This document shows positions 9,024-17,794 of a DNA stretch of 64,000 nucleotides, piece by piece. Under the pieces are notes generated by a model that did not search any database, was not told where the DNA came from, and worked only from the letters and a program-made list of their open reading frames with translations. Numbering within the stretch: position 1 is the first letter of the stretch; every line of letters starts with the position of its first letter. The translations under genes and the position numbers were made by a program. This DNA comes from Bradyrhizobium sp. URHD0069 (GTDB lineage Bacteria > Pseudomonadota > Alphaproteobacteria > Rhizobiales > Xanthobacteraceae): NCBI RefSeq assembly GCF_000701345.1, contig NZ_KL370775.1, forward strand, positions 281,783-345,782. Reading direction: 5' to 3'.

Positions 9024-12000
9024 ATGGCGTCAACGAACAGACTGAGCCCGATACCGCAACCCCCGACGAAGCCGGTGGTCGGCAATATGCTGTCGCTGGA
9101 TTCCACCGCGCCGGTACAAAACCTCGCTCGGCTGGCCAGGGAATTGGGGCCGATCTTCTGGCTCGACATGATGGGCGCGCCGCTCGTCATCGTCTCCGGC
9201 CACGACCTCGTGGACGAACTCAGCGACGAAAAGCGGTTCGACAAGGCGGTGCGCGGACCGCTGCGACGTGTCCGTGCGGTCGCCGGCGACGGCCTGTTCA
9301 CCGCCGACACGTCAGAGCCGAACTGGAGCAAGGCGCACAACATCCTGCTGCAGCCGTTCGGCAACCGCGCCATGCAGTCCTATCACCCGAGCATGGTCGA
9401 TATCGCCGACCAGCTCGTGAAGAAATGGGAACGGCTGAACGGCGACGAGGAGATCGATGTCGTTCACGACATGACCGCGCTGACGCTCGACACCATCGGG
9501 CTGTGCGGGTTCGACTACCGTTTCAATTCGTTTTATCGGCGTGACTACCATCCGTTCGTCGAGTCGCTGGTGCGCTCGCTCGAAACCATCATGATGATCC
9601 GCGGCCTGCCGCTGGAAAATCTGTGGATGCAGAAGCGCCGGCGCGATCTCGCGGGCGATGTCGCGTTCATGAACAAGATGGTCGACGAAATCGTCGCCGA
9701 GCGACGCAAGAACGCCGAAGCCGCCGAGGGCAAGAAGGACATGCTGGGCGCCATGATGACCGGCGTCGACCGCGCCACCGGCGAGCAGCTCGATGACGTC
9801 AACATCCGCTACCAGATCAACACCTTCCTGATCGCGGGGCACGAGACCACCAGCGGCCTGTTGTCGTGCACGCTCTATGCGCTGTTGAAGCATCCCGACG
9901 TGCTCAAGAAAGCGTATGAGGAGGTTGACCGGGTGCTCGGACCCGATCTCGATGCCAAGCCGACCTATCAGCAGGTTACCCAACTCACCTACATCACGCA
10001 GATCTTGAAGGAAGCCCTGCGGTTGTGGCCGCCCGCGCCTGCCTACGGCATCTCGCCGCTCAAGGACGAGACGATTGGCGGCAAATACAACCTCAAGAAA
10101 AACACCTTCATCACCGTGCTGGTGCTGGCGCTACATCGCGATCCAAGCGTGTGGGGACCCAATCCCGACGCGTTCGACCCCGAGAATTTCAGCCGCGAGG
10201 CCGAGGCGGCGCGGCCGGTCAACGCCTGGAAGCCATTCGGCAATGGCCAGCGCGCCTGCATCGGCCGCGGCTTTGCGATGCATGAAGCCGCGTTAGCGAT
10301 AGGCATGATCCTGCAGCGCTTCAAGCTGATCGATCACCATCGCTACCAGATGCAGCTGAAGGAGACGCTGACCATCAAGCCGGACGGATTCAAGATCAAG
10401 GTGCGTCCGCGTACCGACAGGGATCGCGGCGCTTACATCGGCCGCATCACGGCGACAGCGGCGGCATCGAGTGCCGCGGCGCCGCCGCGCGCCCGGACCC
10501 GGCCGGGGCACAACACGCCGCTGCTGGTGCTTTACGGATCGAATCTCGGGACCGCCGAAGAGCTCGCGACCCGCGTTGCCGATCTTGCCGAGGTCAATGG
10601 CTTCGCCACCAAGCTCGCGCCGCTCGACGACTACGTCGGCAAGCTGCCGGAGCAGGGCGGCGTGTTGATCTTCTGCGCCTCCTACAATGGCGCGCCGCCC
10701 GACAATGCGACGCAGTTTGTCAAATGGCTCGGCGGCGACCTGCCGAAGGATGCGTTCGCCAAGGTCCGCTACGCGGTGTTCGGCTGCGGTAACAGCGACT
10801 GGGCGGCGACCTATCAATCGATCCCACGGACCATCGACGAGCAACTGGCGGCGCATGGCGCTCGCGGTGTGTATGCTCGCGGCGAGGGCGATGCCCGCAG
10901 CGATCTCGATGGTCAATTCGAGAGCTGGTTCGCAACCCTTGCGCCGTTGGCGATGAAGGAATTCGGCGTCGATTCGAATTTCAGCCGCAGCGCCGACGAT
11001 GAGCCGCTTTACAGGATCGAGCCGGTCGCGCCGACCGCGGTCAATGCGGTCGTTGCGCTTGGCGGCGTCGCGCCGATGAAGGTGCTGGTCAACACCGAAT
11101 TGCAAAACAAGAACGGCGCCAATGCATCTGATCGATCGACCCGACACATCGAGGTGCAACTGCCTTCCAGCATCGCCTACCGCGTTGGCGATCATCTCAG
11201 CGTGGTGCCGCGCAACGATCCGGCGCTGGTGGATTCCGTCGCGCGCCGCTTCGGTTTTCTGCCCGCCGACCAGATCCGGCTGCAGGTCGCGGAAGGCCGG
11301 CGCGCGCAATTGCCGGTCAGTGACGCGGTGTCGGTCGGGCAGCTATTGACCGATTTCGTCGAATTGCAGCAGGTCGCCACCCGCAAGCAAATCCAGATCA
11401 TGTCGGAACACACGCGTTGTCCGGTGACCAAGCCGAAACTGCTGGCCTATGTCGGCGACGATGCCGCCGCGTCAGAGCATTATCGCTCGGACATTCTGAG
11501 CAAGCGAAAATCGGTGTTCGACCTGTTGGAGGAACATCCGGCCTGCGAGTTGCCGTTCCATGCCTACCTCGAAATGCTGTCGCTCTTGGCGCCGCGCTAC
11601 TATTCGATCTCTTCCTCGCCGTCAGTCGATCCGTCGCGCTGCAGCGTCACCGTCGGCGTGGTCGAAAGCCCTGCCAGTTCGGGACGCGGCGTCTACAAAG
11701 GCATTTGCTCGAACTATCTCGCCGGCCGCCGCGCCGGTGAGACGATCCATGCCACGGTTCGCGAAACCAAAGCCGGCTTCCGGCTGCCCGACGACCCGTC
11801 GGTGCCGATCATCATGGTAGGGCCCGGCACTGGTCTTGCGCCATTCCGCGGCTTCCTGCAGGAGCGCGCCGCGCTGAAAGCCAAGGGCGCCAGCCTCGGC
11901 CCGGCGATGCTGTTTTTCGGCTGCCGGCATCCCGACCAGGATTATCTCTACGCGGACGAACTGAAGGCATTCGCCGCCGACGGCATCACCGAACTGCACA

Positions 12001-12263
12001 GCGGGTTCTCGCGTTCCGAAGGTCCGAAGACTTATGTGCAGAACCTGGTCGCGGCGCAGAAGGATCGGGTCTGGAGCCTGATTGAAAAGGGCGCGATCGT
12101 TTACGTCTGCGGCGACGGCGGAAAGATGGAGCCGGACGTCAAGGCCGCGCTCGTTGCGATCTATCGCGAACGCAAGAGCGCCGATGCCGATGCGGGGCTG
12201 CGCTGGATCGAGGATCTCGGCACTACAAATCGCTACGTGCTCGACGTCTGGGCAGGCGGGTAA
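9024..12263 (+). CDS. Self-sufficient cytochrome P450-NADPH P450 reductase fusion, CYP102 type
   Basis: 1079-residue fusion like Bacillus P450BM3, which hydroxylates or epoxidises fatty acids near the omega end using NADPH. The heme domain has FDKAVRGPL, AGDGLFTADT, NWSKAHNILL, the I-helix AGHETTSG (271-278), ExxR in EALRLWP, and the heme loop FGNGQRACIG with Cys412. From about residue 499 comes the FMN domain (LLVLYGSNLGTAEELATR), then the FAD domain (RYYSISSSP) and NADPH site (GPGTGLAPFRGFLQER). Against CYP102A1 from memory, the active-site Phe87 is kept, but Arg47 and Tyr51, which anchor the fatty-acid carboxylate, align with Ala and Ile. AGGGGA precedes ATG 9024. Context is lipid and PHA metabolism. 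Confidence 0.95.
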   Translation: MASTNRLSPIPQPPTKPVVGNMLSLDSTAPVQNLARLARELGPIFWLDMMGAPLVIVSGHDLVDELSDEKRFDKAVRGPLRRVRAVAGDGLFTADTSEPNWSKAHNILLQPFGNRAMQSYHPSMVDIADQLVKKWERLNGDEEIDVVHDMTALTLDTIGLCGFDYRFNSFYRRDYHPFVESLVRSLETIMMIRGLPLENLWMQKRRRDLAGDVAFMNKMVDEIVAERRKNAEAAEGKKDMLGAMMTGVDRATGEQLDDVNIRYQINTFLIAGHETTSGLLSCTLYALLKHPDVLKKAYEEVDRVLGPDLDAKPTYQQVTQLTYITQILKEALRLWPPAPAYGISPLKDETIGGKYNLKKNTFITVLVLALHRDPSVWGPNPDAFDPENFSREAEAARPVNAWKPFGNGQRACIGRGFAMHEAALAIGMILQRFKLIDHHRYQMQLKETLTIKPDGFKIKVRPRTDRDRGAYIGRITATAAASSAAAPPRARTRPGHNTPLLVLYGSNLGTAEELATRVADLAEVNGFATKLAPLDDYVGKLPEQGGVLIFCASYNGAPPDNATQFVKWLGGDLPKDAFAKVRYAVFGCGNSDWAATYQSIPRTIDEQLAAHGARGVYARGEGDARSDLDGQFESWFATLAPLAMKEFGVDSNFSRSADDEPLYRIEPVAPTAVNAVVALGGVAPMKVLVNTELQNKNGANASDRSTRHIEVQLPSSIAYRVGDHLSVVPRNDPALVDSVARRFGFLPADQIRLQVAEGRRAQLPVSDAVSVGQLLTDFVELQQVATRKQIQIMSEHTRCPVTKPKLLAYVGDDAAASEHYRSDILSKRKSVFDLLEEHPACELPFHAYLEMLSLLAPRYYSISSSPSVDPSRCSVTVGVVESPASSGRGVYKGICSNYLAGRRAGETIHATVRETKAGFRLPDDPSVPIIMVGPGTGLAPFRGFLQERAALKAKGASLGPAMLFFGCRHPDQDYLYADELKAFAADGITELHSGFSRSEGPKTYVQNLVAAQKDRVWSLIEKGAIVYVCGDGGKMEPDVKAALVAIYRERKSADADAGLRWIEDLGTTNRYVLDVWAGG

Positions 12264-12283
12264 CATTGTTCAGCGAATACCGA

Positions 12284-12420
12284 CCTCATCCTGTGAGGAG
12301 CTTGCAAAGCAAGCGTCTCGAAGGATGGACGCAACGCATGGACTCGCGGCCATCCTTCGAGACGCCCGCAGGGCGCGCTCCTCCAGCGATAACGGCGAAG
12401 CCGTTACGCCGGGATGAGGT
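12284..12420. repeat. Dispersed CCTCATCC/GGATGAGG hairpin repeat, copy 1
   Basis: Begins CCTCATCC and ends GGGATGAGGT, with inner inverted words GCGTCTCGAAGGATGG and CCATCCTTCGAGACGC. It lies between the convergent P450 fusion and hydrolase genes. Six further copies or relics are listed below. Here the middle is degenerate, with an extra CTCCAGCGATAACGGCG segment. Confidence 0.8.
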
Positions 12421-12423
12421 CGG

Positions 12424-12463
12424 AGATACATTCAACGGCTCTCAGATACATTCAACGGCTCTC
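12424..12463. repeat. 20-bp tandem duplication
   Basis: The unit AGATACATTCAACGGCTCTC occurs twice head to tail with no mismatch. It directly follows the dispersed repeat copy 1. A single related word, AGATACATTCACAAACTCTC, follows the copy at 51720, so the flank belongs to the repeat family and was duplicated here. Confidence 0.85.
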
Positions 12464-12481
12464 AGGATGACGATACGACCG

Positions 12482-13402
12482 CTACGCCGCCTTCGCAGCC
12501 GCTCCATGCGCATGCTTGTCGATCGCGTCGATAATCTGAGGCCACATCGGAATCGGCAGCGCGTGACCCATGCCTTCGATCATCAGCAGCTTCGCGCCGG
12601 GAATCGAGGCGGCGGTGTCCTTGCCGCCTTCCGGGCGCACCAGCGGATCGACGGTGCCGTGAATCACCAGCGTCGGCGCCTTGACGGATGCCAGCCGTTC
12701 CTTGCGGCTGCCTGAGGCCAGGATAGCGCGGAGCTGCCGCCCGACCCCGGCGGGATTGAGGCCGCGCTCGAACGTGCGCTCGGCGCGGGCGCGATCGAGC
12801 GCTTCGTCCTGCGGGAAGCTGCCCGCGCGCAGAATCTTCCAGGTCTGCGCGAAGCGCGCGAAGTATTCCTCCTTGGTGGCCGGTGGCGGCGCCATCAGGA
12901 CCGCGGAGGCTTCGCGGGTTGGCGGCGGCACTTTTGGATTGCCCGTCGTTGACATGATCGAGGTGAGCGAGCGCACCCGCTGCGGAAACGAGATCGCGAT
13001 TTCCTGGGCGATCATGCCGCCCATCGAGGCGCCCACCACGTGCGCCGACTTGATGCCGAGCACGTCCATCAAGCCGATCACATCCTGCGCCATGTCGCGC
13101 AGCTTATAGGGCGCCGCGACCGGGATTTTCAGGAACCGAAGCTTGAGCAGTTCGAGCGGGGTCAGGCGGTTGCCGCCGGACAGCTTGCTGGATTTCCCGA
13201 TGTCCCGATTGTCGAAGCGGATGACGCGAAATCCGCGCGCTGCAAGTTGCCGGCAGAAATCGTCGTCCCAATGGATCATCTGGGCACCTAGCCCCATGAT
13301 CAGCAGCATCGGCTCTGCATCGGCATCGCCGAAGATCTCGTAGCAGAGGTCGATGCCGTTGGCGCGGGCGATCTGCGGCGGCTGGTGGGCGACTGAGTTC
13401 AC
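12482..13402 (-). CDS. Alpha/beta hydrolase
   Basis: 306-residue soluble hydrolase of the esterase/haloperoxidase group. It has LLIMGLGAQMIHWDDDFC, where the oxyanion hole forms, the segment RVIRFDNRDIGKSSKL, and the nucleophile elbow VVGASMGGMIAQ with a Ser nucleophile. The acid is in THVIHGTVDPLVRPE-like sequence (TLVIHGTVDPLVRPEGG) and the His in EGMGHALP near residue 288. The start is a GTG at 13402 with GAGG eight bases upstream. It is convergent with the P450 fusion and divergent from the phaE-like gene. The sequence resembles proteins annotated as RdmC-like methylesterases, but the substrate is unknown. Confidence 0.88.
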   Translation of the reverse strand: MNSVAHQPPQIARANGIDLCYEIFGDADAEPMLLIMGLGAQMIHWDDDFCRQLAARGFRVIRFDNRDIGKSSKLSGGNRLTPLELLKLRFLKIPVAAPYKLRDMAQDVIGLMDVLGIKSAHVVGASMGGMIAQEIAISFPQRVRSLTSIMSTTGNPKVPPPTREASAVLMAPPPATKEEYFARFAQTWKILRAGSFPQDEALDRARAERTFERGLNPAGVGRQLRAILASGSRKERLASVKAPTLVIHGTVDPLVRPEGGKDTAASIPGAKLLMIEGMGHALPIPMWPQIIDAIDKHAHGAAAKAA

Positions 13403-13588
13403 CTGTGGGTCCTCGATGGTCAGCGAAAAGGCAACTCTATCGCACGGTTTGTGGCGCCGCAGAAGCCTTCGCGACGGCAGGGAAGCGGCAAATCGACGTC
13501 CGCGATGTTGACGGTGCTATCGCAAGGGTGTGGTATGACGAAAACAAGGCGGGGCTCTAAAGCCGTCGTGATGACGTGGGAGGGCGCT

Positions 13589-13975
13589 ATGACAGACAAA
13601 AGCAACGATCCGGTCGCGATCTGGCAGAACATGATCGGCGAGATGGAGAAGGGATTCAACACCGTCGCCAATCACGCAATGGCGTCGCCGGAATTCAGCA
13701 AGGTCGTCAATCAAGTCGGTGGAGTCGCGGCGGGGGCGCAAAAGCAGCTCGGCGATCTCATGGAGAAGTATCTTGTCACCATGAACCTGCCGAGCCGAGC
13801 GCAGATGGTCAGCATGGCCGAGCGGCTGCAGTCGATCGAAGGGCAACTGAACGAGATCAAGGCGCTGCTGCATCAGGTTCGCAGCAATTCTGGCGGACTG
13901 GAAGGCGGGTACCCGGCGACGCCGAAGCCTCCCCGCACCAAGCGTCCGCCGTCGGCGGACGGAGAGCAAAAATGA
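13589..13975 (+). CDS. PhaE/PhaM-like PHA synthase accessory protein (short)
   Basis: 128-residue hydrophilic protein. Its middle, MNLPSRAQMVSMAERLQSIE followed by GQLNEIKALL, matches the C-terminal pattern of PhaE and PhaM (a Leu-Pro-Ser-Arg turn then a coiled coil). These proteins bind and activate class III PHA synthases. The tail is basic and Pro-rich (PKPPRTKRPP), as in PHA granule proteins that touch DNA. True class III PhaE is near 350 residues, so this is a shortened form. GGGAGG precedes the ATG. Its stop overlaps the phaC start (ATGA), so the two are translationally coupled, which is the best evidence for partnership. A phasin-like role is an alternative. Confidence 0.75.
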   Translation: MTDKSNDPVAIWQNMIGEMEKGFNTVANHAMASPEFSKVVNQVGGVAAGAQKQLGDLMEKYLVTMNLPSRAQMVSMAERLQSIEGQLNEIKALLHQVRSNSGGLEGGYPATPKPPRTKRPPSADGEQK

Positions 13976-15054
13976 ATGGGCCGCCGGGTCTCGATCTCGC
14001 GGCGATCCCGGAGCGAATTCAGTCCGAGGTGCAGCGCGCGATCCAGCGCAGCATCAAGGGCGTCGAATATTTCTCTAGCTCGGGTCCGTCGCTCGGGTTG
14101 ACGCCAAAGGACATCCTGCACGTCCGCGGCACGATGAATCTCTATCACTACTGGCCGGTCGCCGACGAGATCTACCGCGTGCCGATCCTGATCGTGATGG
14201 CGACCACCAACCGCGGCTACATCCTCGATATGGTGCCGGGCCAGAGTTTTATCGAATTTCTCCTCAAGCGCGGCTACGATGTTTACATGCTGGACTGGAC
14301 CGCGCCAAAGCCGGAAGAGAAGTCGCTGCGGATGGAGGATTACGTCCTCGACTTCATTCCGGATTGCGTCCGCCGCGTGCAGCAGGATTCCGGCGAGACC
14401 GAGCTCACGGTGATCGGCTATTGCTTCGGCGGCGTGCTGTCGCTGCTCTACGGCTCGATTTTCGCCGACGGCCCGATGAAGAACCTGATCTGCTTTACGA
14501 CGCCAGTCGATTTCCGCGAAATGAAACTGTTTCAGAACTTCTCTGACCGGCGCTATTTCGACCTCGACCGATTGATCGACAGCGTCGGCAACGTCCCGCC
14601 CGAAATGATTCTTTCCTCGTTCGAGATGTTGCGGCCGGCGTCACGCGCCGCGAGCCAGGTGCAGTTGTGGGAAAACATCTGGAATGACGAGTACGTCAAA
14701 TCATACCGCATGTTCGATCGCTGGGCCACCGACACGCTGCCGCTGGCCGGCGAGTATTTCCGCGCAATCACCAAAGACCTGATGTGGGATAACAAGCTTT
14801 ACAACGACACGATGTCGGTTGGCGGACGGCCTGCGGATATTGCCAAAATCAAGGTGCCGATCCTGCACGCCGTCGCCGAGCATGATCACATCGTTCCCTA
14901 TGACGCCGCGAAGCCGCTGATTCAAAAGATCGGCTCGACCGACAAGGAAGAAGTGATTCTGAAGGGCGGCCACGTCAGCCTTGTCGCCGGCGCCAACGCC
15001 GTCAAGCGGCTATGGCCGAAACTTGATTCATGGTTAGGTGGAAGATCGACATGA
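13972..15054 (+). CDS. phaC: Poly(3-hydroxyalkanoate) synthase, class III type
   Basis: 360-residue PHA polymerase, which links hydroxyacyl-CoA units into storage polyester on the granule surface. The lipase-like box is GYCFGG with nucleophile Cys151; Asp305 (VAEHDHIVP) and His334 (KGGHVSLVAG) complete the triad. The length of 360 fits class III rather than the about 560-600 residues of class I. The MLDWTAPKPEE and CFTTPVDF segments are family landmarks. The ATG overlaps the stop of the phaE-like gene, and its own stop overlaps the ATG of a GNAT gene, so three genes are coupled. A phasin gene follows nearby. Confidence 0.94.
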   Translation: MNGPPGLDLAAIPERIQSEVQRAIQRSIKGVEYFSSSGPSLGLTPKDILHVRGTMNLYHYWPVADEIYRVPILIVMATTNRGYILDMVPGQSFIEFLLKRGYDVYMLDWTAPKPEEKSLRMEDYVLDFIPDCVRRVQQDSGETELTVIGYCFGGVLSLLYGSIFADGPMKNLICFTTPVDFREMKLFQNFSDRRYFDLDRLIDSVGNVPPEMILSSFEMLRPASRAASQVQLWENIWNDEYVKSYRMFDRWATDTLPLAGEYFRAITKDLMWDNKLYNDTMSVGGRPADIAKIKVPILHAVAEHDHIVPYDAAKPLIQKIGSTDKEEVILKGGHVSLVAGANAVKRLWPKLDSWLGGRST

Positions 15055-15647
15055 GCAGCGAAACACGTTCCTATCCGCGCCGGGTGACGACCGAAGCCGG
15101 CGAGATCGAATTCCGGTTGATGTCGCGGGCCGACGAGGCCGCCGTGCTCGCCTTTGCGCAAGAACTCCCGATTCACGATCTGCTGTTCCTGCCGCGCGAC
15201 ATCAGCGAGTCGAAGGTGCTGGCGGCCTGGCTCAAGGAGATCGAGCGCGGCGCGATCACCAGCCTGCTCGCAGTGAAGGCGGGCAGGGTGGTGGGATGCG
15301 GTACGTTGGTGCGAGATCCGCTGTCCTGGTCGCCCCATGTCGGCGAAATCCGCAACGTGGTCTCCTCGGACGTCCGCGGCCAAGGGGTCGGACGCGTGTT
15401 GTCGCAGGAGACGTTTGCCTTGGCGTTGGGCGCCGGTCTCGAGAAGGTGGTGGTGCAGATGACGGTCGATCAAACCGGCGCCATCGCGATTTTCGAGGGC
15501 CTGGGGTTCAAGGCCGAAGCGTTGCTGCGCGACCAGGTGAAGGACAAGGCCGGCAAAAAGCACGATATCGTCGTGCTCGGGCACAATGTGGCGCAGGTCC
15601 GGGCCCAGCTGGAAGCCTATGGACTGCCGGGCGCCGTTCAGCACTGA
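15051..15647 (+). CDS. GNAT-family N-acetyltransferase
   Basis: 198-residue acetyltransferase domain protein. The acetyl-CoA loop region is VVSSDVRGQGVGRVL (Q/RxxGxG/A type, near residues 103-117), followed by the typical IAIFEGLGFKAEALL and a basic tail. The ATG at 15051 overlaps the phaC stop by ATGA. Tight coupling to phaC is unusual and hints that it modifies a protein or metabolite linked to PHA synthesis, but nothing in the sequence names the acceptor. Annotation as a generic acetyltransferase is safe; any specific role is not. Confidence 0.88.
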   Translation: MSSETRSYPRRVTTEAGEIEFRLMSRADEAAVLAFAQELPIHDLLFLPRDISESKVLAAWLKEIERGAITSLLAVKAGRVVGCGTLVRDPLSWSPHVGEIRNVVSSDVRGQGVGRVLSQETFALALGAGLEKVVVQMTVDQTGAIAIFEGLGFKAEALLRDQVKDKAGKKHDIVVLGHNVAQVRAQLEAYGLPGAVQH

Positions 15648-15685
15648 GGCCCATTTACCGGGCAGACCGCCTACCACCTGAGCAG

Positions 15686-15725
15686 ATCACGAATTCGTGA
15701 TATCGCATCGCAACATCGATGTTGC
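15686..15725. promoter_or_regulatory. Two perfect 16-bp palindromes upstream of the phasin gene
   Basis: ATCACGAATTCGTGAT (15686-15701) and GCAACATCGATGTTGC (15710-15725) are each perfect palindromes, separated by eight bases and followed by ATTGCACC. They end 92 bases before the phasin ATG, a good place for operators. PHA repressor PhaR is known to bind TGC/GCA-rich palindromes, so the second is a candidate PhaR site. That assignment is inference. Confidence 0.6.
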
Positions 15726-15817
15726 ATTGCACCATTAACTATGGCACAACGATCGCGCCCCGGGCCAATCCGGACGGGGTGAGCCCATAGCTCAAACCTG
15801 AGGATGGAGAGACGAAA

Positions 15818-16300
15818 ATGACCACCGAGACCGACACAAATTCCGTGCTGAACAGCGTTGAGGAAGTTTTCGCGCCCGTTACCGAGGCGTTCAAGAACCT
15901 CCAGAAATTGGAAGTTCCCGAGGCTGCCCGTGAGTTCGTGAAGAAGACTGCCAACACCGCCAAGGAGCGTGCCGCCGACCTGCATGCCGGTTCGGAGAAG
16001 GTGACTGCTGCGATCGAGACCGCCGTTGCCGGTTCGGTCAGCGAGGCCGCCAACATCAGCCGCAGCATCCAGCAGGCGATTTATCAGGACGCCGAAGCGT
16101 TCTTCGCCGGCATCGGCAAACTGGCTTCTGCCAAGTCGTTTAACGAGGCGGTTCAAATCCAGTCCGATATGGTGCGTGCGCGCGGCGAAGTGTTCGTCTC
16201 GCGGGCGAAGTCCACCACCGAATATCTCGGTAAGCTCGTCGCCGACAGTGCGAAGACCGCCCAGGACAACTTCGCCAAGGTCTACAACAAGACCGCCTGA
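15818..16300 (+). CDS. Phasin family protein
   Basis: 160-residue, Ala-rich, almost fully helical protein with no membrane segment: FAPVTEAFKNLQKLEVPEAA at the start, then AREFVKKTANTAKERAADLH, and FNEAVQIQSDMVRARGEVFV near the middle. These are hallmarks of alphaproteobacterial phasins (Phasin_2 type), which coat PHA granules and limit their size. The sequence upstream has GGAGAGACGAAAATG with a clear ribosome site. It stands alone behind its own palindromic regulatory region and is followed by a strong terminator, so it is probably a monocistronic, highly expressed gene. The phaC operon is directly upstream. Confidence 0.93.
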   Translation: MTTETDTNSVLNSVEEVFAPVTEAFKNLQKLEVPEAAREFVKKTANTAKERAADLHAGSEKVTAAIETAVAGSVSEAANISRSIQQAIYQDAEAFFAGIGKLASAKSFNEAVQIQSDMVRARGEVFVSRAKSTTEYLGKLVADSAKTAQDNFAKVYNKTA

Positions 16301-16333
16301 TCGCATTCGGATCAGTTGCCAGCCGTTAGTTCG

Positions 16334-16361
16334 AGGGCCCGCTCACGCGGGCCTTCTTTTT
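16334..16361 (+). terminator. Rho-independent terminator after the phasin gene
   Basis: Perfect stem GGCCCGC / GCGGGCC with loop TCAC, followed by TTCTTTTT. It lies 33 bases past the phasin stop. Confidence 0.9.
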
Positions 16362-16374
16362 GAGGTGCGTGCCC

Positions 16375-16480
16375 CAACATCAATGTTGCCCCTCATGGTG
16401 AGGAGGCGCTCTTGCGTCGTCTCGAACCATGAGGCCTCATCCTTCGAGACGCGGCGAAGAGGCCGCACCTCAGGATGAGG
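16375..16480. repeat. Short palindrome plus dispersed CCTCATGG/GGATGAGG repeat, copy 2
   Basis: CAACAT-CA-ATGTTG (16375-16388) echoes the phasin upstream palindrome. From 16391 a full repeat follows: CCTCATGGTGAGGAGG with inverted CCTCATGGTTCGAGACG-type words (here on the opposite strand) and CATCCTTCGAGACGC, ending CTCAGGATGAGG at 16480. It almost touches the start of the DUF445 gene and leaves no obvious ribosome site for it. Confidence 0.8.
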
Positions 16481-16504
16481 GTCTTCGTTCATTCGAAAGC
16501 CACC

Positions 16505-17794
16505 ATGACCGTCCCCGCCACCTTCTCATTCGACGCGCCCGGCGATGCCGAGCGCGCGGCGGCTGAGCTGCGGCGGGTCAAGGCCCTGGCTACACTGGTG
16601 CTCGCGGGCACGCTGGCACTATTCGTGACTGCGAAGGCGTTACTCCCGGTGCATCCGGTGTTCGGCTTCATCGCGGCGTTCGCGGAAGCCGCTACCATCG
16701 GCGGACTGGCCGATTGGTATGCGGTGGTGGCGCTGTTTCGCAGGCCGCTGGGGCTGCCGATCCCGCACACTGCCATCATCCAGAGCAATCAGCACCGCAT
16801 TGCCGACAAGCTCGGCGAATTCATCGAAGTGCATTTTCTCGAGGCGGCGCCGGTCGAAGCCAAGCTGCGCCAGATCGACTTCGGCTCGTTCATTGCCGAC
16901 TGGCTGCGCGACCGCAAGCGCAGCGCCGATCTCGCCCGCTTCACGCTGCGGCTTTTGCCGGAAGCAGTCTCGGCGACCGAAACCTCGGGTCTGATGACGT
17001 TCATCACCCGCCGCATTACCACCCAGCTGCAGTCGATCGATCTCGCGCCGCTCGCCGCCGGCACGCTGCGCGCCTTCGTAAGCGAGGGCCGCCATCAGGG
17101 ACTGCTCGATGACATCCTGCGCGCAGTTCATGAATCGCTGACCCAGCCGGAAACCATGGCGATGGTCCGCCAGAAAATCCGCGGCGAGCTGCCGACGCTG
17201 CTGAAACTGTATCGCGCCGACAAATATCTGGTGAACAAGATCGTCGCATCCGCGACCACGTTTTTCGAAGAGGTTCGCAGCGATCCGAAGCATCCGTTCC
17301 GCGGCGAGTTCGATCGCATGGTGTTGACTTTCGTGGACCGGCTCGGCAACGACCGCGCCTACGCCGATCGCATCGACGGATTGAAACGCGACCTGCTGGC
17401 GCGTCCCGAGCTCGGCGATCTCGCACGCACCATCTGGTCGAACACGCGGACGTTCATCGAACGCAGCGCCAGCGGCGAGACCCAGGTGCTGCAGCATTAC
17501 CTGGCGAGAATGTTCGTGGAAGCCGGCGAGGCGCTCGCCGGCGATTCCGAGTTGCGGGCGGAGATCAACCAGGGTCTCGTTGCTGTGTTCAGGAGTTTTA
17601 TCGCCGACCAGAAAAGCGGTGTATCGAGCTTCATCTCCGATCAGGTCAAGGCCTGGGACATGGGGCAATTGATTTCGCTGATCGAAATCAACATCGGCAG
17701 GGATCTGCAATACATCCGCTTCAACGGCTCGCTGATCGGCGGCATCGCCGGCTTGGCGCTTTACTCGATCGAATTCCTGCTGCGGCTGCTGTGA
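16505..17794 (+). CDS. DUF445 (YjiN-like) membrane protein
   Basis: 429-residue protein of the DUF445 family, function unknown. Helices near residues 26-46 and 50-67 are followed by the family signature GGLADWYAVVALFRRPLGLP. The long middle region is helical with repeated acidic and basic stretches, and one C-terminal membrane helix (GGIAGLALYSIEFLLRLL) ends the protein. So it is anchored at both ends. I took the ATG at 16505. An in-frame upstream codon at 16475 would read through the repeat. No ribosome site is evident, perhaps because the repeat moved in. No functional link to the neighbours is visible. Confidence 0.88.
   Translation: MTVPATFSFDAPGDAERAAAELRRVKALATLVLAGTLALFVTAKALLPVHPVFGFIAAFAEAATIGGLADWYAVVALFRRPLGLPIPHTAIIQSNQHRIADKLGEFIEVHFLEAAPVEAKLRQIDFGSFIADWLRDRKRSADLARFTLRLLPEAVSATETSGLMTFITRRITTQLQSIDLAPLAAGTLRAFVSEGRHQGLLDDILRAVHESLTQPETMAMVRQKIRGELPTLLKLYRADKYLVNKIVASATTFFEEVRSDPKHPFRGEFDRMVLTFVDRLGNDRAYADRIDGLKRDLLARPELGDLARTIWSNTRTFIERSASGETQVLQHYLARMFVEAGEALAGDSELRAEINQGLVAVFRSFIADQKSGVSSFISDQVKAWDMGQLISLIEINIGRDLQYIRFNGSLIGGIAGLALYSIEFLLRLL

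Noticed and set aside
13625..14000. Long N-terminal extension of phaC in the same frame from 13576
   Set aside because: It lies over the phaE-like gene in another frame and has no family likeness; ATG 13972 gives the expected class III length.
16391..16480. Dispersed repeat as a rho-independent terminator for the phasin gene
   Set aside because: A better terminator with a T tract lies upstream at 16334-16361.
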